DNA of 64,000 bases from Zeugodacus cucurbitae. Lineage: Eukaryota; Arthropoda; Insecta; Diptera; Tephritidae. Position 1 is the first letter of the stretch. The number at the start of each line of letters is the position of its first letter. The stretch covers positions 30,896,944 to 30,960,943 of the forward strand of contig NC_071672.1 of the NCBI RefSeq assembly GCF_028554725.1, in the 5' to 3' direction. The notes under the pieces are model-generated. The model did no database searches. It had not been told where the DNA came from and was given only the letters and a program-made list of their open reading frames with translations. The position numbers and the translations under genes were made by a program. Of the stretch, positions 11,500 to 22,337 are shown in pieces.

Positions 11500-12905
11500 A
11501 TGTGTAGTTGAGTGGAAATTTTTTACGCTCCAGCTTACGCATCGTCCCAACAATAATGGGGCGGGCAGATAGGGAAGAGTCTGCATATTCTCTGTAGTCG
11601 AACGACAGTCTTTATTTGGCAAAATATTCATGAGGGCCTCGAATAGTTTTTGTAGTTTGTCCGGAATTTTGGCGATGCAAAACAATATGCCAGTTATGGT
11701 GGAACTTGTCTGTGATTGTAATATAGCACATGTACACATATATAGTATACTAACAAGTTCGATTTAAAGTGTACTTACTGTATCAACGCCACCCATCATC
11801 ATATCTAGAGCCATATCTGAGGATGTCCAAAGTTGTCATCAGTTTATGGAACATGGGTGTTTTGATTACTTCTAAATTGATGGTTTAACTTCTATCTTTT
11901 CGGACAACTTGAAAAAAGTTCGTATTTCTTCGAAAAGTTATTTACTTTCCGAAGTATCACGATTTTTATGTAACAGACCTAATCTGGTATTGAGTGCAAT
12001 ACCCATCATGTCCTCTAAAGTGAAACGATTAATATCATCATAAAAGTTGCCGGGAACTTCTAGAATCGCGTATTCTGTATTATTCTGGAATAATTTTTAT
12101 ATTTCTATACCAGTGACCAGTAGAACATAACACTTGGTCAGTTGAGTAGCTCTCAACACGCATACACTCTCACAAAATAAATTGTTTAATTGTATAAGTT
12201 TGCCGACCACTGATCTATACTACTATTATAAAGAGGAAAGGTTTGTATGTATGTTTGTGTTGAATAAACTCAAAAACTACTGTGCCGATTTCAAAAATTC
12301 TTTCACAGTTGGAAATCTACATTCACCCTGAGTAACATTGGCTATATTTATTGCTAGAATCTCAACTGTCTGTAAATAGTTCCCAGGTGAGGGTATCAAA
12401 AAGGATCCGTGATGGAGAATCTTAATCTGAAACTGAAAATCGTCATGCAAGTCATGCACTTCTCATCGCAATCGCTAGTATTATATATTTCAATACATAA
12501 CTAAGTATTGTATTAACCTCTCGAGGAATTTATCGTTGATTTCCAATAGCGTGTTTAAGTAGAGTTTGGAATTTTAGAGTTGCATTAGAACCGGATTGAC
12601 GGCGGTTCTTACTTGTGACCATTCTCCTAGCCAAATACCCTCATTGTGAAATATGATTTGATAAATAATTTGGATTAAGATCCATAACAATTTCGGGTTT
12701 GCCGAGCATAGCAGTAAATCGATAGACATTGGCATACTTTTGTGTCAGTTCTGATATTTAATCATAAATGTTTTCTTATAGAATATGCCTGAAATAATAG
12801 AGAATATACCGAAATTCGTTAAAATATTTAAAAGGCTTTTCGTTATTAGATACTTAAATTTTGTTTTTTTATAAAAATCAAGTTACCTCCCGATTTTCCC
12901 GATTG
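11500..12905 (-). pseudogene. CYP12-like mitochondrial cytochrome P450 pseudogene
   Basis: Read on the minus strand, several exons match the insect mitochondrial P450 family CYP12, haem mono-oxygenases of the inner mitochondrial membrane fed by adrenodoxin. From high to low coordinates: KYANVYRFTAMLGKPEIVMD (about 12750-12690), then EGIWLGEW followed by RTAVNPVLMQ (about 12640-12570), then EVPGNFYDDINRFTLEDMMG and ALNTRLGLLHKNRDTSE (about 12060-11940), then MALDMMMGGVDT of the I-helix (about 11815-11780) with a plausible GT donor, then TSSTITGILFCIAK and KLFEALMNILPNKD (about 11700-11620), then NMQTLPYLP. Stops and frameshifts interrupt it, for example after TSESK and EVKPS. The haem-binding Cys region is absent; the gene ends at a DINE-1-like fragment. 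A possible Helitron lies in an intron. It is the only host-gene sequence I recognise in the window. Confidence 0.8.
12214..12478 (+). mobile_element. Possible small non-autonomous Helitron
   Basis: Starts tctatactactattataaag, nearly identical to the start of the Helitron at 12949, and continues gaggaaaggtttgtatg. It ends at ctag (12475-12478), with A before and T after, the preferred Helitron target. I do not see a convincing 3' hairpin, so the right boundary is weak. It would lie in an intron of the P450 pseudogene. Confidence 0.45.
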
Positions 12906-13451
12906 TTGAGAGCAGAACCTGTTTCATTGTGCTATAGATTAAAGTCAATCTATACTAATATTATAAAGAGGAAAGGTTTGATTTTTTGTTTGTTTGTCTC
13001 GAATAGGCTCCGAAACTACTGTACCGATTTGAATTTTTTCGCCGTTGGAAAGCTATACTATCCCTGAGCGATATATATTTATAATATACTATATTTAGTT
13101 TAAAAAACAAATAGGGTTCCTTACCAAAACTCCGATAATGTCAAAAAAATACCAAAAACTTGCTTTAATCGCGAATGCTGCGAAAACGATTCAAGATACA
13201 ACAAAGTGATGTACTACAATTTTGTAGAACTTGTTATTATCTACAAAAAATCATATCTCTAACTATTATAGTTTTGTCACAATAAGCGATTTTATATAAA
13301 AAATTAATTAAAATACCACTACTTGAAATGGCTCTTTATTTGTAAACAAAAAAATAATATTTTGAAGGTTGTCATTGTTGCTTTGGTAAAATATTTTTTT
13401 TTTATTGTTCAATTGTATAAGGTTGTGTCGATAGCTCAAAACAATTTGTAA

Positions 13452-13643
13452 CAAATAAGGAAAGGCTAAGTTCGAGTCCAACCGAACATTTTATACTCTC
13501 GCAATTTATTGATGTAGTTTTATTAAGATAACACACAATTTGACCTATATATTCGGTATAAAGTCCAATAGAAAATCATCATATATAGTATATGAGGGCT
13601 GATGTAATTCCTGAACCAATTTCACTCATTTTCACCACCAAGG
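13452..13643 (-). mobile_element. DINE-1-like fragment, reverse, inside the Helitron
   Basis: 3' terminus in reverse (aacaaataaggaaaggctaag, hairpin degraded to gttcgagtccaaccgaac, then tatactctcgcaattta) and about 130 bp of the adjoining region, ending near cactcattttcaccacca. It interrupts the Helitron, so it is younger than that copy. Confidence 0.75.
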
Positions 13644-14410
13644 TTAACGGCAATAGGGGCAACTTGGCACCTGTTATAAGGCAAACAAACGGAACTTTCG
13701 GCCTTGAAATTACTCCTAAATTGCAAATGAATGAAACACCAGTCGGCAAAATCGCCAAAAATAGCGCTATAACGAAGGTTTTCCAAATATTCAAGAAGTC
13801 GATGGTGGTACTGCACAGGACTTTAAAAGATCTTGATTGTCGATGAACGTTTTTGGTGGAGCCAGGATTCTGTTAGCAGGTGATTTACGCCAGACTCTTC
13901 CAATTATTCCTGGATCAACTGTTACTGACGGGCTAATCGCATGCCTAAAATCATTTAATTTGTGGCGACACATAAAGAATCGCCAATTAACAACTAACAT
14001 ATGAGTGTTTTTGCAACAATATCAAATTGCGATTGTAGAAGCAGTTGGAAATAGTAGGGTCGCAGTTGACACATCGATAGATTAATAGCATTTCCAACAG
14101 ATTTCTGTCACTTCATTGACTCGAAAGAGAAGTTTTCCTTACATGAAACCTCAATATGATAACCATAAATGGCTGATTGAATGACCTATATTGGTGGTAA
14201 AAAAAAGATATCGATGATCTTAATGCGACAATTGAGAATTTCGGTTGAAGAGAGTTGACACAGCTACAAACCAGGATAACGTAGTCAATTATCCTAAACT
14301 ATTTGAAATTGCCTGTACTATCACCACTCACTTTGCAATTAAAAGTAATCCATAACATAAATCAACCTCGAGTAATCAATATCGTCGCCGAAGCCAAGCT
14401 TGGACCAACT
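13644..14410 (+). pseudogene. Helitron PIF1-type helicase, degraded
   Basis: Recognisable helicase blocks lie on the plus strand. ETPVGKIAKNSAITKVFQ and LHRTLKDLDC (about 13731-13845) fit the segment around the Walker B region. FGGARILLAGDLRQTLPIIP (13852-13911) is the family's LAGDxRQTLPVIP motif, followed by ACLKSFNLWRHIKNRQLTTN up to a TGA at 14002. Later pieces (ADTSID/FPTDFCHFIDSKE, about 14068-14130; a VDTATNQDNVVNYP-like piece near 14257) are frameshifted. In an active Helitron the RepHel protein unwinds DNA for rolling-circle transposition. Here the Rep domain is gone and stops are frequent. Confidence 0.75.
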
Positions 14411-14459
14411 TAATTTAATGTATACCTTAGCCACAAAAACGTGTGGCTGGGTCTGCTTG

Positions 14460-15092
14460 TTAAATATATAATATATACGATTATATGGGGTTTACTAAAA
14501 GGAGTTTTTTAATGTTAAGAGTTATCTATGCAGATAAATCAGTCCAACCAGCTGTCAAAGTAATCAATGAATTTGGCATATAGTTTCATAAGTTTGCTCT
14601 GGAATAAGTATTAAAATTATTGAATTTTTCAAAATTGTATATTATACTATATATTTATACCGTCCAATTATCTACAGGATTTAGAGACTTAGCTTAAACG
14701 ATGCGTAAATAAATAAAACTTATAATCTAAGGTATATAAAATATAAAGAGACACATTATAAATAAGTTGTCGATTAACAATCGTAGCTTGATTTATGGAC
14801 GTATTTATATTGGCTATACTGTGCTGATTAAACCCAAAGTGAGAGAGCGAATTCTATTTCGTTTCTGCTTGTTAATCAAAGAAATTGAAATTCGTTAAAT
14901 AAACGGTAATATTAATTATTCAATTTGAACAAATCTCATCGGAAACTTCGTTGCCTATCAGTAAAGCGAAAAGGCCCACTTTGTTACCTCCGGGTAAAAA
15001 ATCCCCCAATTATTTGCTTGGTCCTGGCAGCTCTGATTATGGACGAGCACTTTTCCAATCGGCCGGAACATAAGTTTTAAAGTCAATAACCC
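14460..15092. other. Unassigned AT-rich stretch
   Basis: No gene recognised. At about 14945-15065 the plus strand can be read as LLPPGKKSPNYLLGPGSSDY in one open stretch, preceded by an AT-rich leader containing aataaa. This could be the start of a degraded mobile-element ORF, but I do not recognise the family. Confidence 0.3.
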
Positions 15093-15199
15093 CAGACCCT
15101 ATATATAACTCGTTTAGTTTTATGATTTACAAACAACCGTTATGTGAACAAAACTACGAGTATATACTATATCAGCAACTTTGTTGCGAGAGAATAAAA
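15093..15199 (-). mobile_element. DINE-1-like 5' terminal fragment, reverse
   Basis: About 107 bp: taactcgtttagttttatga, acaaccgttatgtgaac and the terminus ttgttgcgagagaataaaaa. It is the reversed 5' end only. Confidence 0.7.
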
Positions 15200-15371
15200 A
15201 TAGATTATCGAATTTACGTAGCCCGTGAAAATTGAAAATTCACCTTATTTTAACACATCTATATAACTATACAGAATTCCAAGTAAAAAGATTTCAATAC
15301 TCTAAATTCGGTTATTAGGGGCTTTGATGTTGTTGTGATTGGTGTTCAATTTGTAAATTGATATGTTAGCA

Positions 15372-16437
15372 ATGTCTGTCTGTCCGTCCGTCCGTCCGTC
15401 TGTGCAAGCTGTAACTTGAGTAAAAATTAAGATATCTTGATGAAACTTGGCACACTTATTTCTTAGCACCATAGGAAGGTTGTTTTCGAAACTGAGCAAA
15501 ATCGGACCACTGCCACGCCCACAAAATGGCGAAAACCGAAAACACATAAAGTGCCATAACTAAGCCATAAATAAAGCTATGGAAATAAAATTTGGTATGA
15601 AGAATCGCACTATGAAGGGGCATATTTGAATGTAATTTTTTTGGGGAAGTGGGCGTGGCCCCGCCCCCTACTAAGTTTTTTATACATATCTCGCAAACCA
15701 ATAGAGCTATATAAACCAAACTTTCTGCAGTCGTTTTTTTTAGCCACCTAATACAGTCAAAAATGAAAAAAATCGGACCATAACCACGTACACCTCCCAT
15801 ACAAAAGTTAGGTTGAAAATTACTAAAAGTGGGTTAACTCAATAACGAAAAACGTCAGAAATACTAAATTCCACATAAGAAATGGCAGATAGAAGCTGCA
15901 CTCAGATTTTTTTTACAAAATGGAAAATGGGCGTGACGTCGCCCACTTATGGGTCAAAAACCATATCTCAGGATCTACTCGACCGATTTCCATGAAACTT
16001 GGTTTGTGATAGTTTCCTTACATCCCATATGTTGTGAAAATAAGCCAAATCGCTTCACAACCACGCCTACTTCCTATATACCAGAACTTTGAAGACGATC
16101 TGAATCATTTACTTTACAATATATAAAGTAAGTACTAGTGAAGATATCGGTACAGAACTTTGCACAAATACTATGTTAATAGTGTGGCAGCCCCACTCTA
16201 AAAATCGCCGAAATCGGACCATAGGTTTTTAAGGCCCCATATATCGGACACGAGGACCTCGGTGCTTCTAACCTAATATTATGGTTTCCAACTTTCAATG
16301 GACTTTATACAATATACATATATGACGAATATGTGGGTCAAATTGTGTATTGTATAATATAAATAAAGTTAAATAAATAAATTGCGAGAGTATAAAATGT
16401 TCGGTTACACCCGAACTTAGGCCTTCCTTACTTGTTT
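15372..16437 (+). mobile_element. DINE-1-like copy, forward, 5' truncated at the GTCY tract
   Basis: Begins in a clean (GTCY)n array (gtctgtctgtccgtccgtcc) and runs through all internal blocks to a complete 3' end: aaattgcgagagtataaaat, perfect hairpin gttcggttacacccgaac, tail ttaggccttccttacttgtt. The 5' 170 bp is missing. Confidence 0.8.
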
Positions 16438-17047
16438 ATAATTGAATTTTAATCGACTTGAAAATAAAATGCAACCCTTCGACAAAGTCGTACGATATAC
16501 GATCTTTGTCTGCGATTAGCTGAATTTTTGTTAAAAAAAAATACTATGGTAGAAGACGCTGCTATAAAATATCAATCAGCTCATGAAACTTACCAGCTTC
16601 TTATGAAAAGCAAAAACAAAAATGTATAACAGGTTAACGAGTAGCCGGCAGTGTAAAAGGCAAAAAAGGGTTTCTCAATAAAAATATTGATTGATCAATT
16701 AATTTGGCGGTATAAAAACGCTATTACAGACCTATGATAAAATTGATTTGAAAAAGCTAAATATTCTAAGAAAAAAATGTAATAGTGGTAGTCAGTACCC
16801 ATTCACATATCATGAATGCCTTGAACAATCAATAAGCTCATGATACCCTGCTAAACACCTTTTTGCATAAACTATAGCAACTATTACTATTACTTACTGC
16901 ACAAGTTCTCGACGTGCCTAACAATAAAAAATCGGTTTCTAAATAAATATGATTATAGATCTCTCCCAATAAAACTAAGCAGGCAATAATTTGAAACTGT
17001 CTTATAAACTCCAAATATAATATTCCCCACAACCTCATTCATAGAAA
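16438..17047. other. Unassigned AT-rich stretch
   Basis: No coding sequence, terminal repeat or known family recognised. Confidence 0.4.
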
Positions 17048-17148
17048 AATAATACTCTAGTCATCTGTCTGTCATCCATGCAAGAAATAACTTGGTATTG
17101 CTGATGGGCGAAATCAGACTACTGCCACGACCACAAACATTTCAAGAT
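17048..17148 (+). mobile_element. DINE-1-like core fragment
   Basis: Contains catctgtctgtcatccatgc, aataacttgg, then gggcgaaatcagactactgc and cacgaccacaaa, the order of the DINE-1 core on either side of the GTCY tract, with an internal deletion. Confidence 0.5.
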
Positions 17149-17822
17149 CAATTAAGTTAAGGGGGGGGGGGGGGTGGTATGGGATAAAATTTAAAAAATT
17201 TTTTTTTTTTTTATTTGTTAAATCGAATGTACAACTATTGAAGAATGTTGTCTCAAAATTTCAGCTCATTCGGAGAAAAAATAGACCCATCGAAAACCGT
17301 TAAGCGCGTAAGAATTTGTTTAAGGATGGCAAGTTGTCCAAAACTTTGAACGCGTTTTTCTCGAAACGCCTTTTTTGAAGTCGGTGTCCACGATAACTCA
17401 AAAAGTTATGCACCGATCGTATTGAAATTTTGTACACTTGTGCAGCATAGAATTGACTCCCAGCCAACGGTCCCATTTTATTTATTTTTTGCTTCTATTC
17501 GATTTTACAGCCACAAAATGGCGCACTTTTAGGGCTAAAAACGTACTTTTTACCTTCACCGACCGTTGAAAAAATGAAAAAAAAAATTTTCTTTTAAAAA
17601 GGCACCGTTGGCTGGGAGATATACTTCTAAAGAACTAATTTTTTTTATCCCATGTGTTTCAGATGATTCTACGATCTTATATCCTGGACACCGCAATGTG
17701 CGGAATTCCGTTGGGTGCCTACTTCAAGTGGCTGCAACTTCGTTGATTTTCGACATTTTGTAAAACTGATTTTTTGTAAAACATATTTGAAATGTCACTG
17801 AATAATATGATAATAAAACTAT
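17149..17822. repeat. Unclassified stretch with inverted repeat and G14 run
   Basis: Starts with 14 consecutive G (17161-17174). It contains a 13-bp inverted repeat, cccagccaacggt (17459-17471) and accgttggctggg (17604-17616), 132 bp apart. No open frame of note. It may be part of a non-coding mobile element, but both ends are undefined. Confidence 0.4.
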
Positions 17823-20165
17823 TCAAAAATATTCAGTAGTTTTTTCAAAAAAAAAAATCTTCAAAAACGCTTTTTTTTTTGGCCCGTTATTCCTCTCTTC
17901 GGTCGTCAGGCGTCTACCCATAGTTTTGGTCTTATCATATATTCTCTTTAATTCCATTGCCAGAATGTCGGGAGGCATGAAGCCCGCTATAACCCCAACT
18001 GCCTCGTGTGAAACAGTCCTGTAGGCGCAGGCAACTCTAATTGCACTTAACCTGACTATTATCCTCGTCTTTTCCAAATATGTCTTTCGCTGCAGAGCTG
18101 TTCCCCATATAGGGGCCGCGTACATTAGTACACACTGACTCATACCCAGATATTTTAGGGACTTCTGGGTGGATATGTTATATCCATCAGTGTTTAGCGT
18201 GACAGCTTCTAACTTTTTCCGACTTGTTATCAACACTGCTTCCGTTTTCTGGCCTGCTAGCTGGAGTTTAGTTGCAGTAAGCCATTCCTTTATTTTAGTC
18301 GCGATCTGGTTGCACATACACTCTATTTGACTGATTTCTTTCGCCACGACCGTTACAGAAACGTCCTTTGGTAGTGGGAGGCGCAATATTCCGTCGTATA
18401 ATACGTTCCACAGCAGCGGGCCTAGAACTGAGCCTTGGGGAACTCCACCTGTTATCGCATAGTTTTGTGGGCCTTCATCAGTATCGTGTCGGACAGATAG
18501 CTTGAGATGATCTTCACCAGATAGGGCGGTGTATTTTTTATTTCCAGAGCTCGTATAATATGTGGCCAGTATGCCGAATTAAATGCATTTTTTACGTCGA
18601 ACGTCACAACCGCACAATATTGTTTAGAACCGTACATCCATCTAGTACCTTCTATGTCTTTACTGGCAACATCTGTCAGCTTTTTAATTGCATCGATTGT
18701 TGATCTGTTTCTTCGGAAACCATATTGATTCTCTGCCAGGCCCGGCGGCTCTTTTTCTAGATGTTGATCCAGTCGTACGCATATTATACGCTCTAGCATC
18801 TTCCCAACCGTGTCCAACATGCACAAAGGCCGGTAGGAGTTTGGCTATCCGGCTGGTTTGTTTGGTTTCTGGAGAAGGACCAAACGCTGCCTCTTCCAAA
18901 TTTTTGGGAAAATACCCTCCCGTATGCACCTCGTAAACAGTTTCGTGAGCGGATCGGTGTTGTATTTAGTGGCAATCTTAAGAGCCTTATTCGGTATGCC
19001 ATCCAATCCTGATGCTTTGTTGTTGGCGAATCTGTCTGCGGCTTCAGTTACCTCTTTGTCGGTGACCATTGGTACTGCCGTCGCTACAATTTCTTTATTA
19101 TACCGCATTTGTACGCTTTGCGTGGGAAATAGTGTCTGTACTATGCTTTTTAATAGCGTTGGACAGGTTGGAGCATGTCCTTTATTGCCTCTAACTTTTG
19201 TCATCACGATCTTGTAGGCATCTCCCCATGGATTATCTTCGACTTTATTGCAGAGCTCCTTAAAACATCTGGCCTTGCTCTTCTTTATTGCTTTCTTAAA
19301 ATCCTTTCGCTTCTTCCTAAAAATCTCATGTAGACTTGGGTACTCCATCGATTGCCGTCTTCTTTGGCACATACGTCTTGCTTTATGGCAATCGGTTCTT
19401 AGAGCCTCAATCTCCACGTTCCACCAGTACGCGGGCTTTCTGCGTGTACCTTGCTTCTTTCTGGTCATTGCGGCATCGCATGTTTTGCTGATATATTTTA
19501 CGATGTTATCTGCCTGATGGTCAACATCTAACACGTTATTTGGTTTTCTACTGCTCGCGGTTGCCTATTTCTAACATAATGGCCAGATGGTCGCTGTGCG
19601 TATATAAATCACTCACCTGCCAGGTAGTTGTTCGCACCAGAGAACTGCTAGCGAATGTGATGTCGATCACGGAGCCACGACCATTCTTTTCAAATGTGTT
19701 CGTATTACCGGTATTCAGCAATACAGTATCCAGCAAGGAAAACGCTTTTAGGAGAGCATCTCCTCGTCTGTTTGTGTATGTGCTGCCCCATTCAGTCGCC
19801 CATGCGTTAAAGTCACCAGCCACTATGTTTCTGGTTGTATTAGATACATCTTTTACCAGTCTGTCTAGGGTTTTCTCATATTCATTTTGCGGGACGCTCG
19901 GAGGGATGTAGAAACTATAAAAGTTTATTCCACCAATTTTTGCTCGTGTATAATAGGACTGACCAGTCAGCGGATTATTTTGAAGAGTTTTGTCTCCACA
20001 GGCCCAAACGGCAGCTTTATTAGTCAGGTCAGATACCCATGATGCATTGTCTAAGTTTTTGTATTGCTCGCTGATTATTGCCACATCCTTTTGTTCAAAC
20101 ACTGTATGTGTGAGTAGTTCTTGTGCTGCCTCGCAGTGATTGAGGTTTAACTGCAGGACTCTCAT
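17823..20165 (-). pseudogene. R1-like ORF2: endonuclease and reverse transcriptase
   Basis: Starts at ATG 20165-20163, overlapping the last codon of the original ORF1 frame as ATGA. The endonuclease (20165-19548, 205 codons) shows NLNHCEA, IISEQY, GDFNAWATEWGS and SDHLAIMLE, the metal and substrate residues of APE-type nucleases. A frameshift near 19540 leads to 19534-18845 (linker and RT fingers, ASGLDGIPNKALK) and, after a stop, 18826-18452 (YGFRRNRSTIDAI; VVTFDVKNAFNSA holds the first catalytic Asp). Further down, GGVPQGSVLGPLLWN is followed by LPLPKDVSVTVVAKE: the segment expected to hold the FADD/YADD catalytic pair is missing. A second deletion joins KYLG directly to VLMYAAPIWG. The polymerase is therefore inactive. 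The protein would have nicked target DNA and copied the RNA in place. Confidence 0.85.
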
Positions 20166-21811
20166 ATTTTGGCTCTTTTACACGCGTCTTGATAGAGGGA
20201 GCATTTTTTGCTACCTATCTGGTGTTCCGAATTCTCCTTTCCTTGTTTTTTGCATGCACCGCAGGACGGTTTCTATTCACAGGTCTTCGCGAAATGCCCC
20301 TTCTCTCCACATTTGAGGCAGCACTGGCTCCTATCATCTGGATTGTTGCACACTCTTGCTAGATGACCATATTCAAAGCATCTAAAACACTTTATTAGAT
20401 TCGGCTTCTCCCGTATACGGCATACCACCCATCCGATTTTTATTTTCTTTGCATCGAGAAGTAGCCTACCTTGTAAAGCAGGGAGGCTTATGACAGCTGT
20501 TTGCGTGCCCGCATATGCCGCCCTGATACTTTTGATAGAAGTTCTATTAAAACCACCAAGTTCTTTTATTTGGTTTCGTATGGCATTCGTGATGTCCTCT
20601 TCGGAAGTTATTTGGTCTAGGTCTTTAATTTCCACTATCATTTCATGGGTGAGAGTTTTGATAGCTGCTTGATTCCCTAGAATCTTACCAATCTCATGTG
20701 TGTAGTCACCAGTCTTTTCCATTTGAGCACCCTTCAATTCCAGTAACATTTCTCCTTTGGCCGTTTTCCTGATCCTGTTTACGTCTTCTCCGAGTTTCTG
20801 GAGAGCATCTTCTTTCCTGACCGCGCGTAGGATATCGCTATAAGACATATCACCGGTTCGCGCGATTACAATGGCATCAGGTCTTGGTGGACGTTTGTAC
20901 GCTGCCTTCTTTTTTCTTTTTACCTCCATCCAATCAGTCTCTGTTTCCTTCGTTAGACCTTTTTTAGCAGTGATGGGCTTATCGACTTTGCTCTCCTTAG
21001 TTGTTATATGCTGTGTATCCTTTACGTGGCTAACTTTGTTTCTTTTTGGTGGCGTTTGACGTTTGGCCTGTTTTTCGTCTCGCGGTCTCTTTGGTGTGGT
21101 TTCCGTATTCGCTGGAATATTTAGGATGTTTCTTCTTTCTTTGATTTTTTGGTGTTCCTCTTTCGCCTTTTCATATAGCTTCGATATATGGTTGAGCAGA
21201 TCCCTATGATTGTTGTTGATGGATCGCTGTGGTTGACGCATCATTTCCATCAGCCTCTTTATTTCTTCTCCCAAATCCATCATATAGTCCCCACATGATT
21301 GTACCACTTTAGCCTGTGGAGTGCTTTCTTGCAGTGCTGGTGGCGACGACCTTGCTCGGATTGGTTTTTCCACGCTTAATACCTTTATGGGCGATCTACC
21401 TAGTCTTGAGGCACGCTTGAAGGGGTCTATGTCCACGGTTGGTGTTCTTTGAGGGGAGCATGTCTCCTGTGCTCTACTTATTCCACCACTAGGTATTCCA
21501 GTGCCGCAACTTGCGTCGTTGTTATTATTTATGGTTTTTCTCAATATTGGTTCCATTCTTTCTTGTTTTGTTGTGCCAGCGCATCGTGTGCAGGGGGGCG
21601 GGCCGAAATAAACAGGAACGGGTATACCCTCGGAGACTATGCTGCTACCCCAGTTCCCTGAGGCCTGTCCTTCGCTTTGCTGATCCCGGAATATACGGAC
21701 GTACCAGCGCTCGCCCGGGGCAACGCAGGCTACTAATCCTACGCCCAATGCACACTTCTCGACCAGAGCCCGAAGTGACTGGTTTCTGATAAACATCGCG
21801 GCTGCCACCAC
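20162..21811 (-). pseudogene. R1-like ORF1 (gag-like, CCHC zinc knuckles)
   Basis: Open for 512 codons from 21811 to a TAG at 20275-20273. The N-terminal two thirds is charged and low in complexity (KRPRDEKQAKRQ, RKKKAAYKRPPRPD), followed by an RRM-like middle region. Two zinc knuckles close it: CFRCFEYGHLARVC and CLKCGEKGHFAKTC (C-x2-C-x4-H-x4-C). Beyond the TAG the same frame stays open for 36 codons and encodes a third Cys/His cluster (CGACKKQGKE, then H and C). It stops at the TGA that overlaps the ORF2 start. The TAG is therefore a premature stop. The product binds the element RNA. I chose 21811 as the first start in the frame, but the true 5' end could lie upstream after an indel. Confidence 0.8.
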
Positions 21812-22337
21812 GGCAGAGCTTGCTCACATCACCCTATCAATCTTGACAACGGAGAAGTCGTTGTTAAGATTTCGAGGAACTCCCAGTGCGCCACGATGTT
21901 TACCGGTCAAGTATTTTTTATCAGCCGCACCTAACATGGTGAACAGTCGCTGACCAGGAAGCCGCTCATTGTGAGTCCGTCGCGCCTGGAATTTTTTATT
22001 ACTCAGTATGCCTGTGCATAGTGAGGGGGACACATATTTCAATGAGGCGGTGTCGATTCGCCACAGTCACAGGAACTTCACCGGATCTGCTAGCTTTTAT
22101 ACCGCATCCTCCGTCCCTGCCGCTCATCGTCGGGGGTTGGTTATTCGTTTAGACTTATTTCGCAACTAACCTGCTACTACAGGCCGTCCGGCTATCCGCG
22201 ACCTGCCGACCCCCCGGTAGCTTAGAGCCTAGCTGAGTGGATTGCTTCTATTGAAACAGTCCCGTCGGGTAACAGTCCTCATTTACTGTATATCGTAATG
22301 TTTGTTATTCTAGTGAATTTTATGTCGAGTATATGTG

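Larger units (their letters stand above)
12949..14459 (+). mobile_element. Helitron remnant with degraded helicase
   Basis: The 5' end is tctatactaatattataaag (starts with TC), a terminus known from insect Helitrons. The 3' end has stem agccaca (14429-14435), loop aaaacg and tgtggct (14442-14448), followed by gggtctgcttg, a hairpin and one-base-altered CTRR end (cttg at 14456-14459). A precedes and T follows, as expected. It contains a DINE-1-like fragment (13452-13643) and helicase pieces. The Rep nuclease part is missing. Confidence 0.7.
17823..22260 (-). mobile_element. R1-like non-LTR retrotransposon, defective
   Basis: Two-ORF element in the order 5' leader, ORF1 (zinc-knuckle gag), ORF2 (APE endonuclease plus reverse transcriptase), read right to left. 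The endonuclease opening LQLNLNHCEAAQ and the reverse-transcriptase sequence place it with R1-type elements. The leader (about 21812-22260) is G/C-richer than its surroundings. The 3' part is shortened by internal deletions and ends near 17823. No 28S rDNA flanks it, so it is not a site-specific R1 insertion here. Confidence 0.8.

Noticed and set aside
15302..15800. Open frames of 80-130 codons such as YGLVMALYVFSVFAILWAWQW, recurring in many places
   Set aside because: They recur in DINE-1-like copies on both strands with stops at differing places and reflect shared non-coding repeat sequence. The Trp-rich, membrane-like look comes from the cacgcccacaaaatggcg block.
18858..19911. Plus-strand frames of 89-123 codons
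   Set aside because: Antisense of the R1-like ORF2.
17823..22260. Site-specific R1 in 28S rDNA
   Set aside because: No rDNA sequence is visible on either flank.
22080..22260. tRNA or rRNA gene in the G/C-rich stretch
   Set aside because: No cloverleaf or conserved rRNA segment could be traced; it fits the R1-like 5' leader.
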